Part shown: positions 11,718-23,334 of the stretch, one piece after another
Layout of the letters: each line of letters begins with the position of its first letter
How positions within the stretch are numbered: position 1 is the stretch's first letter
DNA from: Blasia pusilla
Taxonomy: Eukaryota > Marchantiophyta > Marchantiopsida > Blasiales
DNA: 64,000 bases
Assembly: GCA_050084515.1 (NCBI GenBank)
Contig: CM114273.1
Span: 1,550,001-1,614,000 of the forward strand
Reading direction: 5' to 3'
The notes under the pieces: model-generated
The model's input: the letters and a program-made list of their open reading frames with translations, nothing else
What the model was told of the DNA's origin: nothing
The model's database searches: none
Translations under genes and position numbers: made by a program

Positions 11718-11904
11718 CAATAAGGATAGACTTCTAAATTATGGAAACAAATCGATCCTTAGACCACTTCCAATGTACCTCTTCGAATCCTTTTGCAAAT
11801 CCTTTTAAACATGGCAAAAGGATTTGCAAGAGCATTCAGAGAAGTGGTGTAACGATGCATTTATTTCCATAATTTAGAAGTCTTTGATAGATTTTCCTTA
11901 TTGA
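11718..11904. mobile_element. Hairpin-type MITE-like inverted repeat
   Basis: Left and right halves are imperfect inverse copies. CAATAAGG...GACTTCTAAATTATGGAAA on the left pairs with TTTCCATAATTTAGAAGTC...CCTTATTG on the right. The centre closes with TGCAAATCCTTTT and AAAAGGATTTGCA around a loop of about 9 bases. The whole unit of about 187 bp would fold into one long hairpin. There is no coding sequence, and I found no convincing target duplication. Confidence 0.6.
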
Positions 11905-12290
11905 GGTAACTTTGTCCTTTTGCAAATCCCTTGGCAATGTTTGAAACTGGAAAGTGTCATGACGCTAATATTGTTTCATAGAAAATACCATTTTCTTGAA
12001 TGCTTGCAAGTGGGGTAATGTTCCATATGGGATTCCGTCATCCAAGATTTCTTGGTGGGAGGTAACTTGCAACAAGCTCATCATCCATGAAATCAAAGAC
12101 ACATTTACCCTAGCTCCCAAAACAAACGTATCCTGCTTTCATTTCAAATTCCAACTCCATCTCTCACCCTCGCACATTCATGTAACCTCACCTAAACGCT
12201 TTGAAATAACTTGTCTGAATGAAATGAAATAATTACAATGTGAAACACGCGTATTGCCTGAGTTTCCGAAATGATTTCTTCCTCTAGAAC

Positions 12291-12968
12291 TCAAAATTCG
12301 TCTTTGGTCAAGTTTTTCTCCTGCACCTCATCCTCCTCGTCCAAGACATGGAGACCATACTTCACAGCCAAAGCTTTGGCCTCCAATCTGTCCTGTCGGG
12401 TGAACGGGGCAGGAGGCCCCGGAGCAGATATGTTGGGCACAGGGATCCCGAATTCAAGGAACCATTGCTCGAATCCTCCTGGAGCGTAAGTGTGCAGCAT
12501 TTGAGCCTGTTTGTCGAATTTGTTGAAGTATGTGTGGGGAACGTTGCGCAGCAGAGTTATGTAATCTCCCTGTTTGGCATTGAATTTCCTACCCCCGACG
12601 ATCATCTCGACCTCTCCTTCGAGTATGTACACCGTTTCCTCCTCCCGAGTGTGCATGTGAAGTACAGGGCCCTGCTGTGGAGGCACTATCTGCAAATTGG
12701 TGGAATGAGATCCTCCAGTTTCGTTTCCTAGGGATTTCAAAATCAGAAGAACCCCCATTATCCAAAGAGCTGTGCCTTCATCTGCAGAGCGTACACCTTT
12801 CCAAAAGTTAGTGAGAAGTGGAGACGAGGAAGGCATGTACATCCAGACAAACATTTGCTGTAGGGATTCGGTGCACTTATCGGAGGACTGCACTAGCGCT
12901 AATGGCATAGTTCCTACAAAATGCGAACGTGGTTGAGTGAACAAGCCTCTTGTGGTAGATTCGTGCAT
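12291..12968 (-). CDS. Single-domain cupin protein (cupin_2 type, 225 aa)
   Basis: Residues ~83-170 form a cupin beta-barrel core. Motif 1 fits G-x3-H-x-H-x4-E-x6-G, with H104, H106, E111 and G118. Motif 2 contains H145 and N149 in PHTYFN. These three His and one Glu would bind a divalent metal. The flanking text (RSADEGTALWIMG before, APGGFEQWF after) resembles the small quercetin-dioxygenase-like cupins common in bacteria. Substrate and reaction are unknown. The coding region is uninterrupted across the domain. Residues 1-50 resemble nothing, and translation may start at M21 or later. The C-terminus is acidic (EEDEVQEKN). There is no clear signal peptide, so a cytosolic enzyme is likely. 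Plant germins are an alternative, but they have a secretory signal and different spacing. Confidence 0.7.
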   Translation of the reverse strand: MHESTTRGLFTQPRSHFVGTMPLALVQSSDKCTESLQQMFVWMYMPSSSPLLTNFWKGVRSADEGTALWIMGVLLILKSLGNETGGSHSTNLQIVPPQQGPVLHMHTREEETVYILEGEVEMIVGGRKFNAKQGDYITLLRNVPHTYFNKFDKQAQMLHTYAPGGFEQWFLEFGIPVPNISAPGPPAPFTRQDRLEAKALAVKYGLHVLDEEDEVQEKNLTKDEF

Positions 12969-13960
12969 CTATTGCTGGGAAGTGACGAAGGGAGAGCGAA
13001 ATTCAGCAGCAGGATCAGTATTATTGACATGGATTACATAGAGCCTTCTACTCCTCACAACAACCGTAGCAATCTTGATCACAAAATTGAACTGCTGCTG
13101 CAGCAGCCCGAGAGAGGGTACCAGTGTACCTGAACCAACCAAACCGACATTGGATGACGGGCTGCTCGATACTTGATCCATTTTCTTCGCCCGACTGGAT
13201 CAGACCACAAAAGGCAGCATGTAAGACGTCGATGTCGGTAGTTCGACATCTCCATTTGTCGCAAGAATGCTACTACAAGATACCTACACCGAATTGCGAG
13301 TAATGTTCGCAGGTGATGTAATCACTCAAGAAACCAAAGAACTTGACTTTCGTGTGGCCTCATTTTCCAAAATTTTCTTCAGCCTGCATACTTTTTTCAT
13401 CCCTTTGGGAATTCAATGCTCGTGAAAAAGAAAGTGACCAGAATCTCATTAACTCCCACCCACGGCTGCCGATGAAAACCTAAATACCCACGCGAAGAGA
13501 AAATGTGAAAGAAAGATCGACTTCGATTCACACGCGTGAACTCCATCTAACTCATCTGCCCAGTTTGAAGAGATTCAGGAGAGAGGAAATCACGAAACTT
13601 TGTGATCCATACCGGAGTTTCTACACAGATGACAGCAATGAAACGCGCTCACACAGAGGGACTTTGTTTGATGGGTTTCATGGACAGTCCACTAATGTAG
13701 ACCGTCCGATGGAGGGACTCAGAGGAGAGGAACTCATAGAGTTTTGCGCTCCACACAGTACTCATTGCATAGAGCAACGAAGCGGAGTGCTCATATCTAG
13801 ATTGACTATGATTCCGGACGCCTGGCTATAGAACACGTCTATATACTCTGACAAGTCACACGACCAGGTCAGGAAAGCTTCGCTAGAGTATGGGAGAGTA
13901 TTGTAGGGGAGTGAATTATTAAGTGCGCACTGCAAAACATGAGTACAGAGAAAAGTCAAT
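12969..13960. other. Upstream region of the cupin gene, no second gene recognised
   Basis: On the minus strand, a 70-codon frame (12969-13181) ends with a stop directly before the first ATG of the cupin frame, in the same phase. It could be a 5' exon, but I see no homology. The plus-strand frame 13505-13831 has no domain. Confidence 0.3.
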
Positions 13961-13964
13961 AAGG

Positions 13965-14400
13965 TTAAAGCTCGTCATCACGTTGAATTGGACAAAGCTC
14001 ATAACTGACTTTTTGGAAAGCGAGAATTTCTGAACAACAACAAGTAGAAGCCCAAAGACTTCGAAGTTGCAAGATTGAGAACAAAAGATTAGTTGCAGAG
14101 CTGGAGACTCTGTTCCATATATCGAAAGCTATCAAAACATCGCAAATTTCGGTGAGCAGCTGTGGAATGTCCCTACTAGTTGGTTTTTCAAGCTTGCAAA
14201 CTTCCGACCATCCGAACTGTTTTCCGTGTCTCTGGCACTGCCTCGAATACTCTTCCAAGGCCGTGACAGCAGCAGCCCTCACTTAAACAGGGACCGTCAG
14301 TGTGGGATGCTTGAACTTGCGCAGTTGAGACATATCAACTCCCTCACAACCTTTGAGACCTTTCTCGATTAATTTCGTATCCTGAACAAGCAGAGCTGAA
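13965..14400 (-). pseudogene. Unrecognised coding remnant
   Basis: A 105-codon frame (13965-14282) reads in the same phase as a segment upstream (to about 14400), separated by one stop near 14284. The text VRAAAVTALEEYSRQCQRHG is coding-like and has a helical, HEAT-repeat flavour. I do not recognise the protein. It could be one or two exons of a decayed minus-strand gene. Confidence 0.25.
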
Positions 14401-16700
14401 GAACTACTTCCCGATATCCCTGTTTGGGAACCCATGTCAAATACAACCAGAGAACGGGAGATTCTCTTTAACTACAAAAATAGCATGATGGGAACACGAT
14501 CAACCTCCTGTAAGAGCTGCCACTCACTCTCCAGTCAGTACTGGTAAATTTAGAGCAGAAGCAGCAACAGCTCACTTGTGACATTGCTAAGCGGTACAGT
14601 AACTAACTACCAGCGCTCACCTTCTGGAGCCTAAGGCTCCCACACTGGTAACCAACTAAGAACCTGGAAGCTGGCTGCTACTACTTTGTATGGGAAGTAT
14701 TTATATGATTAAAAGCGAATGGGTTCCTCATTTGTCAAGGCTCTAAATTCTTGTTGCTCATGTGACATGGGTCATTTGGACGACAAGATAGTTAAGAAAA
14801 TGGCACTATTACTCGGAACTGCGTCTTCAAAATCCCCATGAATGAAGACTCCGTGGATTTTGCACTAGTCAACGAAATGAGTGCCTGCCTTCTGTCATGA
14901 ACTCTCTTGACGTCCTCTCTCCTTTTGTACCCACTCCACTCACAAGCACCATGCGACTGAGGCTACAACAGGTTCTCCTTAATGCCATGAGGGTCGTCTT
15001 ATAATCTTTGCCTAGACTCCCGAATTTCCACAGGGGACTTCCAGGCCAGCTTTGATTCGCGACGAGCTCGCCCCAGATTCGAAGTCGCCACATGCATTCA
15101 CAGGCATCAACAGCAGCGTTTGCTGCTCGCACGTTTCACGGACCTGCCGATTCCTCTGGTAACGCAGCTCACCCATGCGTTGTCTCTCAGGGAAGAAAAG
15201 GAAAGGAAAGTTTCACTCACTCGCGATAAGGAGGCTCAGCTAATTCGACTCGCCCCTGGATCTTTATATGTAGAATATGCCCGCAATCGATAGGAGAAGC
15301 CTCGCCACATGACAGCGAAATCAATCCAAGAAAGCTAGGCTATTTCAGCAGAAGAATCCAACACTCCATGAACTTGAGTCATTGGGCTTCACGCCACAGT
15401 CAATAAAAAATAGATGACAGAAGAAAGGTGCTCACAGCTTGAGCATGATTCACACCCTACACTCAAGTGCCATGAGTGACTCCGGCATGGTTCAAGGATG
15501 GTAGAGAAAGAATCAAAAAGTGTCACCCCATCGCTAGCAGGCACTGAAACGACCATCAGGGAAGGTAAGACAGACCAACGGAGAAAAAGGGAAACCGAGA
15601 AACTCTACACAGAGAAAGCGAACTTTCATAAGACGCCAATCACCCACATTCCCATGATTGATAGCGTTACAACTCACCGAGCAAGAGAGAGAGAGATGTT
15701 GACACCTCAATCCACCACCACCTTCCTGAAACCTCGCAGTACAGCAGCAAGGAGGACTTCAGTCGATGGCAATCCAAGAAATTACAACAAAAGCTCGTAA
15801 CCTGATCGAGCTCCGCTCTCCTACAACTCCATCAACCCCATCAACCTCTACCTCAATCCGCCCATTCGCTGGATTTTCGCGCCCCTGTTCAACGAAAGGC
15901 TGCCAATGCGGAGCCTGCCAACAAACTTGCCTCGTAATCTGCTGTACCAAAACGACTGGACACCCAATTAAGACTCAAGAGCGAGCCAGTTGCCATATCA
16001 GTGAGTGCTCTTCATCGTCTCGGTAATCTCACCCTGAAAGCGAATCTCTCAATTAAAGACACCCAACAGATTTTGGAAATGTTCATGGAAGATTCTCTAG
16101 TTTGTTTTCCCGATTTCGAGGTCCAGCACCTACTCTACTCCGGGGACTCGGGACTCGGGACCTTTGCCCACTCCTCCACTGGAACCCTCTGGATGACGGC
16201 TGGAGGAACCGCAGGAGACATTCATTAGTACTTTAGAACAAAGAACAAAGAACAACGATAAAGCATTACTAAGGAAGTGTCTCACAATCAATCGGTAGAA
16301 CCTACTGACAACATTATGGTAGAATCGGAGACTCTTACAGAAGGTTCATGATGAACTGGCAGACCGTTGCAACGAATCGTAAGCGTTCTCATCAGAGATG
16401 GTACAATTGAACTCCTGTCAGACGTGAGTAGAAATGTTGGTTCTCTTATGAAGATTATGCTGATTTGCTCATTGCCTTTTGACTTTCCGGACCACTCAGT
16501 TGTGCAGGGAAAAGGTCGAAATAATTGAGGGTCTCTGAAAACACCAACCGGTGCTACCATAGAAGCATCCCAGACGGATCGGCGATACTTGAGTTCATCA
16601 TCGGATTCCTATCAGTTCACTCGATGTAGAAGACGAGGGACAGTTTAGGTGGTGGAGGTGCAGGGTCTATAGACGGAGGTTGCTGGGAGATGCAGTCTCT
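14401..16700. other. Mixed intergenic or decayed coding DNA
   Basis: GC content is higher than in the flanks, and several frames of 60-100 codons occur on both strands. One at 16001-16228 (+) looks slightly coding-like, and 15766-16026 (+) has a Cys-rich stretch. None can be assigned to a family and no coherent exon chain was found. Confidence 0.3.
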
Positions 16701-16739
16701 CCGTTACTAGAGGGACGGACGGCGTTGCAGTAGTGGGTG

Positions 16740-18410
16740 GGCATTTAAAAATATAAATCAAATCTATATTCTTAGATAATGTTTCTTTATTTTGCAAACA
16801 CTTCTAATTTTTGAAAAAAAAAGTTGTCACTAGTTTTTAATGAAATGGTTTGAAATTAATTAAAAATGATAATTAATAATTTTAAAAGTTAATTATGAGA
16901 GGTAATTTAAATTTGTATATCTTACTAACTTACACTAGTAATTTGTGAGAGACCGTCTTTTGACTTTCAATGATCTCTTTGAGCCCTTTGGATAACTTAG
17001 TTCACAAACCAATAGAATCATTCAAAAATAATTGAAGAGATTTTAATCATTGAAAGGGTGGGTCTTTAGTAACATATTTAGTATAATAATTATTCATTAT
17101 TAATCCTTGCATCCACAATGGTGTCTATTAATCCATTACTTTGGTTATTTATAGACTCGAGAAGAATAACAGAATGGAGTGACCCGACATGGATGAGAAA
17201 GATGGACGTGAAATGGAAGATGACTAACTTGGTCTCCTTAGATTAGAGGTAAGGAGATTGATGGATAAGTGATAAGGGATTTGGTGCTCAAGTTGGGATG
17301 GTGGACTCTCTTTGTGCTTCGTTATGACTTCTCCACTACTATAATACACTTGTTTCCTTTGATTATAATTTGTTAGATTGTGGTATTCCCTTGCGTTAAA
17401 TAATTTATTAAGGTTCTTGTTACCAATCACCCAATGCTTCTCTCTATTATATAGATTTTCCCGTCTGTATTGTTTTGTATTAAGGATACATACCCCTTCC
17501 TTTCTTAAGTTTGTATTGGACACACAAGGGGCCTCCAAAAGGGAGGGAGGACTGCATACTAGTTCAAACTTTTGAACTTATGAGTTTATAGAGTTAAGAG
17601 TGTAGGTATGTATCAATTTTGTAGTCTCTTCTCAAATAAACCTTCATAGTGGTTTCTAGAAATGGATGTAGCTTCTACAAGAAGTGAACCATGTCTACAA
17701 TGTTCTCTTTGATGTTTGTCTCCCTATGTATCCTTTCACAATGAAATGAGAGCTTTGCTAATCTTATCATCTTTTTGGGAAGTTTGAATGGCTTGGTAAC
17801 TACAAAGAGTAACTCTTCAAGATCGTCTACTCTGAAATATAAGGGTATAGTTAGGGTCGGTGTTAATTGAAGAAATTTGCAAACAATTAAGTGAAGTTTT
17901 TTACTTTACTTTGAATGTTGAGAAGAGAGGAAGGAGTTAAGAAAGAAGATAAGATCATAAAAGGTTTAAACCCAAAAGAGGGGACTCAAAATGAAGGAAA
18001 AGAAAATTTTAATTTGAGGGTTGGAAGAAGTACTTCCTTCCCCCACCCGAATTCAAGAAGATTGGAGATGGAAGTCATGTGAAGAGTTTCCTTATGAACA
18101 TTATAGAGAAAAATCTTCAAGAAGCTCTAACTTAAAGCCAAAATTTAAACAATATTGCCTACAGTAGTCTTGGATGCTTTGTTTCATACAAACTCAAATG
18201 AGAAAGTCATGAAAAAGTATGTTCGGGAGATATGGGGAAGGTTTATAAACAAACTAAGAGATGACAAATCTTGAAATATTGGGGGAAAAGAAGATGTTGA
18301 AATCAACTCATCATTGAGGGATGTGATGTCAGATTATATTTCATGTGTGCATGTACCAAAAATTATTTCATGTGCACATGAAATGCAATTAAAAAAAAAC
18401 TTATTAGTTG
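16740..18410. other. AT-rich intergenic DNA with a dispersed repeat
   Basis: No gene is recognised. The stretch 17597-17760 (GTATCAATTTTGTAGTCTC, then GATGTAGCTTCTA and AGTG) is a diverged relative of 60690-60830. This implies a dispersed repeat or old transposon end. Confidence 0.45.
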
Positions 18411-19343
18411 AGTTGAGATTTTGGTTCTAAGACTTGCAAATAGCTACTCATAAGTTCGAAGATTAAAAAAAAAACTCATTAGTTACGAGTCATGGGACTT
18501 GCAAAGGACACACAAGTTGCAAATCTCGTAATGTCTTAAATATGAGTTTCCATGCTTGCAAAGTGCGAGTGTGAGTCACAAGTTCATTTGTGGGTCGATT
18601 GTAAGGTGAATATGAGTTGCCTCAATTGTAATGACAAAATGAGTACCATGAGCTTGGAATTTGACTCAATGAAATAATATTTCTTAGACATGGCACATAT
18701 TTCAAATCCTAGGATGCACACGGATAAATTTTGTGTCTGCGGACTTATGTCTGTCTTGAGGACGGACATGTTCGTGCAAGCGCGGGAAACCCCGTCCCAT
18801 ACCCGAGCCCGCCTCGTCCGCAATGTACAATTAGGCTCGGCAAGCCCGCACCTAGTCTAAGAACCTATCGCTTGTTTTGTAGCCCGCAGTGGCCCGCCCT
18901 AAGCCTGCATTAGCTCGCCGGATGCCTACAACGAGCAAATGCGGGTGGGCCAATGCGGGCTATGTGCACATCGATTCGTGCCCGCCTCCCTTAGATTGAG
19001 CCCACACCTGATCTTGCATCCTAAGCTCGTGTGGGCCACGGGGGTGCCAAGAAAACCCGAATGGAGGACCTCTTGGGCATGTGATGCATGCATATATCCC
19101 AAATATTATTTCAGTGAGTCAAAGTCCAAGCTCATGACACTTGTTTTGTTGTTACACTGGAGGAAACTCATATTGACCTCACAATCGACCCGCAAATGAA
19201 CTTGTGAGTTAGACTCGCACTTTGTGAGCATGGGAACTCATATTTGAGACGCACGAGATTTGCAACTTGTGTGTCCTTTGCGAGTCCCATGACTCACAAC
19301 TAATGAATAGTTATTTTCAAGTCCTATAACCAAAATCTCAAAC
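18411..19343. mobile_element. Foldback element with about 250-bp inverted arms
   Basis: The left arm (~18411-18682) and right arm (~19101-19343) are inverse copies. Matching landmarks are GAGATTTTGGTT, GAGTCATGGGACT, CAAAGGACACACAAG, CAAGTTCATTTG, GGGTCGATTGT, CATGAGCTTGGA and GAAATAATATTT, in this order on opposite strands. The core between the arms (~18730-19080) is GC-rich, with repeated GCCCGC words, unlike the AT-rich arms. No transposase is present and no clear target duplication was found. Confidence 0.75.
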
Positions 19344-20055
19344 CAAAAATTTCCCTTTCACCTCCATGCTACTTCATTTCTACTTTTCCTCCTAACATTT
19401 GGAGACTCCTCTCATCACTTGGCAGCTAGTTTCTTTCTACAATTGAGCAAGATCTTGAGATTATTTCACATGGAATTTTCTTTTGATGTTGAAGGGTATG
19501 TAGATGAGTGGCATGCAATGTAGTTTTATTCCTAAAATTATTCATTCCAAGCTTTAAGAAAAGAAGGGGGAAAAAAGAGCAAAGCCATCCTAAGAAAATT
19601 TGGAACGAATAAAAATCCCCCTTGAAAAAGTGGTTTAGACATCCAAAAATTACTCAAAATTGAGGAAAAAATGGACACAAAACAACTAGTTTGCAAGTGT
19701 AGAAGATCACTACTTTGCTGGTCCAAAACTATTGATAAGATTCATAAGACTCACATGCAAATATTTTGTGACTGTTTTACGACTATTGTATGAATTTTTT
19801 TTGAATGAATTGCATGTTAATTTTTGCATCTTATTTGCGACTATGTACATGGACTTGCAAGTCAATGCTTTTTGCGAGCCAAGTGCAAGTTCCTTGCGGC
19901 TCTCTTACACTGCAAGGAATTGCATTGAAGTTACATCTTAGCGGCAACTTTGCGGGTGCCTAAATTGCAATGGGCTTGTACGACAAAGAATTGGACTCAT
20001 ACTTTGTGACTCCAAATAGGCTCTACAATTCTATTTTATTACATTTATACGGCAC
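19344..20055. other. AT-rich flank of element I, no gene recognised
   Basis: No domain-bearing frame. It contains several scattered TTGCAAGT/TTGCGAG-type words. Confidence 0.4.
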
Positions 20056-20165
20056 TTTGTTGTGCGCATATACATCGCTACACAACATACATCGCTGGTC
20101 ACATCCACACCATACAGTATCGACCTTCCCCACACACGGGTAGATCCACACATGTACAAAAATCA
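20056..20165 (-). repeat. Outer copy of element I 3' subterminal segment
   Basis: This segment (GTGCGCATATACATCGCTAC... to ...CACATGTACA) recurs on the inner side of the LTR at 20623-20712, in the same orientation. The inner copy lacks about 17 bp near its start. Normally only one copy, internal to the LTR, is expected. Confidence 0.65.
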
Positions 20166-20618
20166 ATTCAAATAATAGTAAAAATGGCACACCCAGGCTA
20201 AAACTCCACTCCTCAATCTACATCGGCATATCCAGCCTCGTCCAGCTTGTGCTATCAAGGAATCCATACGCTAGCACCCAGTCCTAACTCACACACACAA
20301 GCAAGAATGGTACTCCAATGGCCCAACATGAGAAAGATGGCTTGGGAAAGCCATATTTCCCCTTTATATAGGGTTGGGAAGAGCCAAAAGGCTCTTCCCT
20401 TAAAAATAGCTATCCTCATGGTAACCTACGCGCACATGTTACCAAGGGCGTATGAGTAGACATCAACAGTAAAGTTGTCAAAAATGACGTTCCTGACACA
20501 ACGGACCTATCCTCAACATCATCCGACACCTCAAGACAAAGTTACACTCAAGATAGTCTGTTGGCTCCTATGCCCTATCCACGATAGATCTCGGCCTATC
20601 GGCTATTCAAATGTGACA
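20166..20618 (-). mobile_element. Element I 3' LTR, shortened
   Basis: It is similar to 37405-38094, sharing CTAAAACTCCACTCCTCAAT, TATCAAGGAATCCA, AAATAGCTATCCTC, AATGACGTTC and GATCTCGGCCTAT. Its right edge ends GTGACA, so in the element's sense it starts TGTCAC. A TATATA word at about 20378 reads as TATA in the minus direction and could be the promoter. Compared with 37405-38094 it has one copy of the inner 212-bp unit instead of two. Confidence 0.65.
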
Positions 20619-20817
20619 GCAATCGTGCGCATACACATCGCTGGTCACATCCACACCACACAACATTGATCTTCCCCACACACGGGTAGATGCACACATG
20701 TACAGAAATCAACTCATACATATACATCAAGATCACACAACCGTCCTCCTAGTTGGGAGTTGGATCTCCCTAACTCCATATAGAAAATATCACATCTCCT
20801 TGACATGACCTACTATC

Positions 20818-21147
20818 CTATACACATCTCGGACATATCCATTGTCCCGTGGGAACTACATCAAGAGGAGAGGGAGGGTGGGATGGGTCGGTCGGGGTCA
20901 TACATGACATATGCCACCCTCGAGAATAACCATCACATACCAACATAGTGGTTGCAACCCTCGCAGATTCGCACAACATACACCTCAAGTCTGCAGGTAC
21001 CACTACCAAGCTTGGATCCACTGTCCCGTCCACGTTTGGAAGATGATATGGCGCAGAGTTACGGACATGATCCCTCCAACCCATACCATCTTGTCCCTCC
21101 AACATGAGGACTCTGGTCCGTAATACCTTGCGCACACGTAGGATCAT
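20818..21147 (-). pseudogene. Element I: C-terminal Pol tail with PHD finger
   Basis: The frame holds a conserved stretch with APYHLPNVDGTVDPSL, also found in elements II and III, then a Cys/His-rich C-terminus at about 20818-20982. Spacing is C-x2-C-x11-C-x2-[Y]-x4-H-x2-C and finally C-x2-C, the C4HC3 layout of a PHD finger. The fourth ligand is Tyr instead of Cys (CDGYSRGWH), and the W of GWH is kept. PHD fingers bind histone H3 tails in chromatin proteins. In chromoviruses this Pol position, after integrase, holds a chromodomain. Compared with element II, a 9-residue Pro/Ser-rich insertion precedes the last CxxC. The frame ends right after the finger. Confidence 0.7.
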
Positions 21148-21539
21148 GCGCCCTACAATGATATCTCGTGGGTGCCGCCTCCTGTAATTACACGTAATCT
21201 CCAGGATGAAACCTCCTAATCCCTAGACGAGAACCTCTTCCATGAATGGTCGCATACCTCAATGTATCCCTATGCTGAGAAATAGCTAAATTCTCAAAGG
21301 CCAAGGGGCCAAGGGCATAATTCTATTAAAAATATCCGCCCTCTGAGAACACGATTGTACCCACACATCTGGTTCATCAAGATCTAATACCTATGCCATG
21401 TCACATGGAATAGCTGCAAGTAAATCTCACTCTCTCCCAAAGAGCAAAAAGTACGGTGCATATGATGCCAAGGATATCTTCCGACTTAAGCGATAACCTA
21501 TAGCCAACCATAAGAGCTATAGGTCCCACTCCCTCAATT

Positions 21540-22070
21540 GTCCCCACTGCAATTACAAGCCATACTTGCGCAATCCTCCCTTCACCGTCTGTACTACTCT
21601 CTCCGCCAACCCATCTGCCTCACGATGATCTCTAGACGTGGTGCATTGATCTATCAGCGCCTGATCATATAAAGCCTAAAACTCTCCCCTGAACTCGGTA
21701 CCTTGGTCAATCAACACCTCCGCCGTTGCACCAAAGTGACTAAGCACACGATTTAGAAACGCATAAGTTGTTCCCTCGCTGGCCTTATTTGGTAGTGCCA
21801 CCAACTCTATCCACTTGGAGAAATGCTCCACCATGACCAACACATACCTGTGATGACGCCTCGTCAATGGAAAAGGATGTAACTGCGGATTGGGAGCATT
21901 GAAGGATGCTCACACCCGGTCACATACCATACATCTGGCCACAAACTATTGTACCTTAGTATGCATGTCATGCCACCAATACTAAACCTGGAGTAAGCTG
22001 TAAGTACGCTTTATTCCAAGATGCCCCAACTCCTCATGGGCATGTCGCACTACACGTACTCGGTAGGAAG
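21540..22070 (-). pseudogene. Element I: integrase (zinc-binding and core domains)
   Basis: On the minus strand, ELGHLGIKRTYSLLQ...CMVC near 22060-21925 fits the H2C2 zinc-binding domain. The core follows (21867-21676) with VMVEHFSKWIEL, then LIDQGTEFRGEF carrying the second acidic residue. GLAERVVQ, downstream near 21600, supplies the catalytic Glu. The first Asp position reads Glu (VEH). Several stops and frame changes make the gene non-functional. Confidence 0.75.
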
Positions 22071-22457
22071 GATGAGCTACCACTCGTATCCTACCATCTC
22101 CCCATACCCGCAAAATATGAGTCCCCTCCCACCTGAGCTTCATGGCTCTCTATAGGATCTTATCCCGCTTCCTAGCACTCACTATGCTCGCTATGACGCC
22201 AGTACACAAGAACTCCCCAACCTCCACGTCATCATGGATATCACGACCACCTGTCGCCTCCTCTATGACCTCCGGATCCAAAGACTCATCATCCGATCCC
22301 ACCACTGGAGTCACAACCTGCGGTTGACCTGCCATATTCAACCAACAAAGATAGGCAGATGCATACCAACCAGGCATTATCTCCTCATCACTCTCTCCGT
22401 GTCATCAAGCTCCTATGTCGTCTCTCTGACTCAAACATGGGTTACGACTCAACCCAT

Positions 22458-23225
22458 CTACATCTTGGATTCTGATAGAATCTGCACTTGCCTGGATGTA
22501 ACTTTAGTCCATGTAACTGATCGAAACACATCCTCCAGGTGTCGCTTATGCTCCTCAACCGTGGAACTGAAGATAAGAATATCATCTATATAACACCGTA
22601 TAAAATCCAAGCCAGCGAGAATCCTATCCGTCACTCTGTGAAACTCTACATGCACATTCTTCAACCCAAATGGTAAGAACCGCCATTGATACAAATAATT
22701 TCTCTCGAACCAATCTATCCCCCAGAATATTGTCTCCTCCTTGTCCTCCAACCTGATATGAAGCAGATGATAGCCTCCACCGAGATCTAAAGTACTGAAG
22801 ATCTTTGCATGCCCTACCACATCAAAGGTCTCCTCAGGAGTAGGCATGGGATTTTGATCCAACTTTTTCTATCGGTAATCCCCGCACAATTGCCTATCCG
22901 TCCAATTGCCATACATATCCTTCTTCGCCGACATGATTGTGGCAAATGCATACTCCCCATGGGATAACTCCACAAGTCGTGCCTCCAACAAGTTCTGACT
23001 CCTGCTCTGAATCAAGGCTCGCTCCATATCCAAAGACCTGTAGGCTTGACGAAAGATTGGCGTATCACTAGCCAACTCAATCCATATCCTGGGATCCTTC
23101 AGCGTACCCAAGTCTCTCATACCAAAGGCAAAACAACTAAGATGCCCTCTCAAAAATATATGAACTTGCCGCCGCTCTCCTCCTATCAACTTGAGACCTA
23201 TCACAAGTTCCCAAGTCTCCATCAT
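22458..23225 (-). pseudogene. Element I: Ty3/gypsy reverse transcriptase
   Basis: Two frames cover the N-terminal part (23225-22869, with LVELSHGEYAFATIMSAKKD and LCGDYR) and the palm (22862-22458, with MPTPEETFD, STLDLGGGYH, FLPFGLKN, and CYIDDILIFS carrying the YxDD catalytic motif). The domain order matches gypsy-group RT. RNase H is missing: sequence after the palm runs almost at once into the spacer that in element III follows RNase H, so an internal deletion is inferred. Frameshift between the two frames. Confidence 0.85.
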
Positions 23226-23334
23226 GATCTCACTCGGAGAGGACGCAACCTCCGACTTTGGTTGCTATGTGGAAATCCTAGCCACCTCCATGACAACCAC
23301 TCCACTCTGACCTCCTACACCATGCTCCACATCC

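Noticed and set aside
12291-12968. Germin or oxalate oxidase call for the cupin
   Set aside because: No secretory signal peptide, no germin N-terminal Cys pair, and spacing and flanks fit small single-domain cupins better.
15766-16026. Cys-rich small secreted protein
   Set aside because: The Cys cluster is short, there is no signal peptide, and the other two frames look equally plausible.
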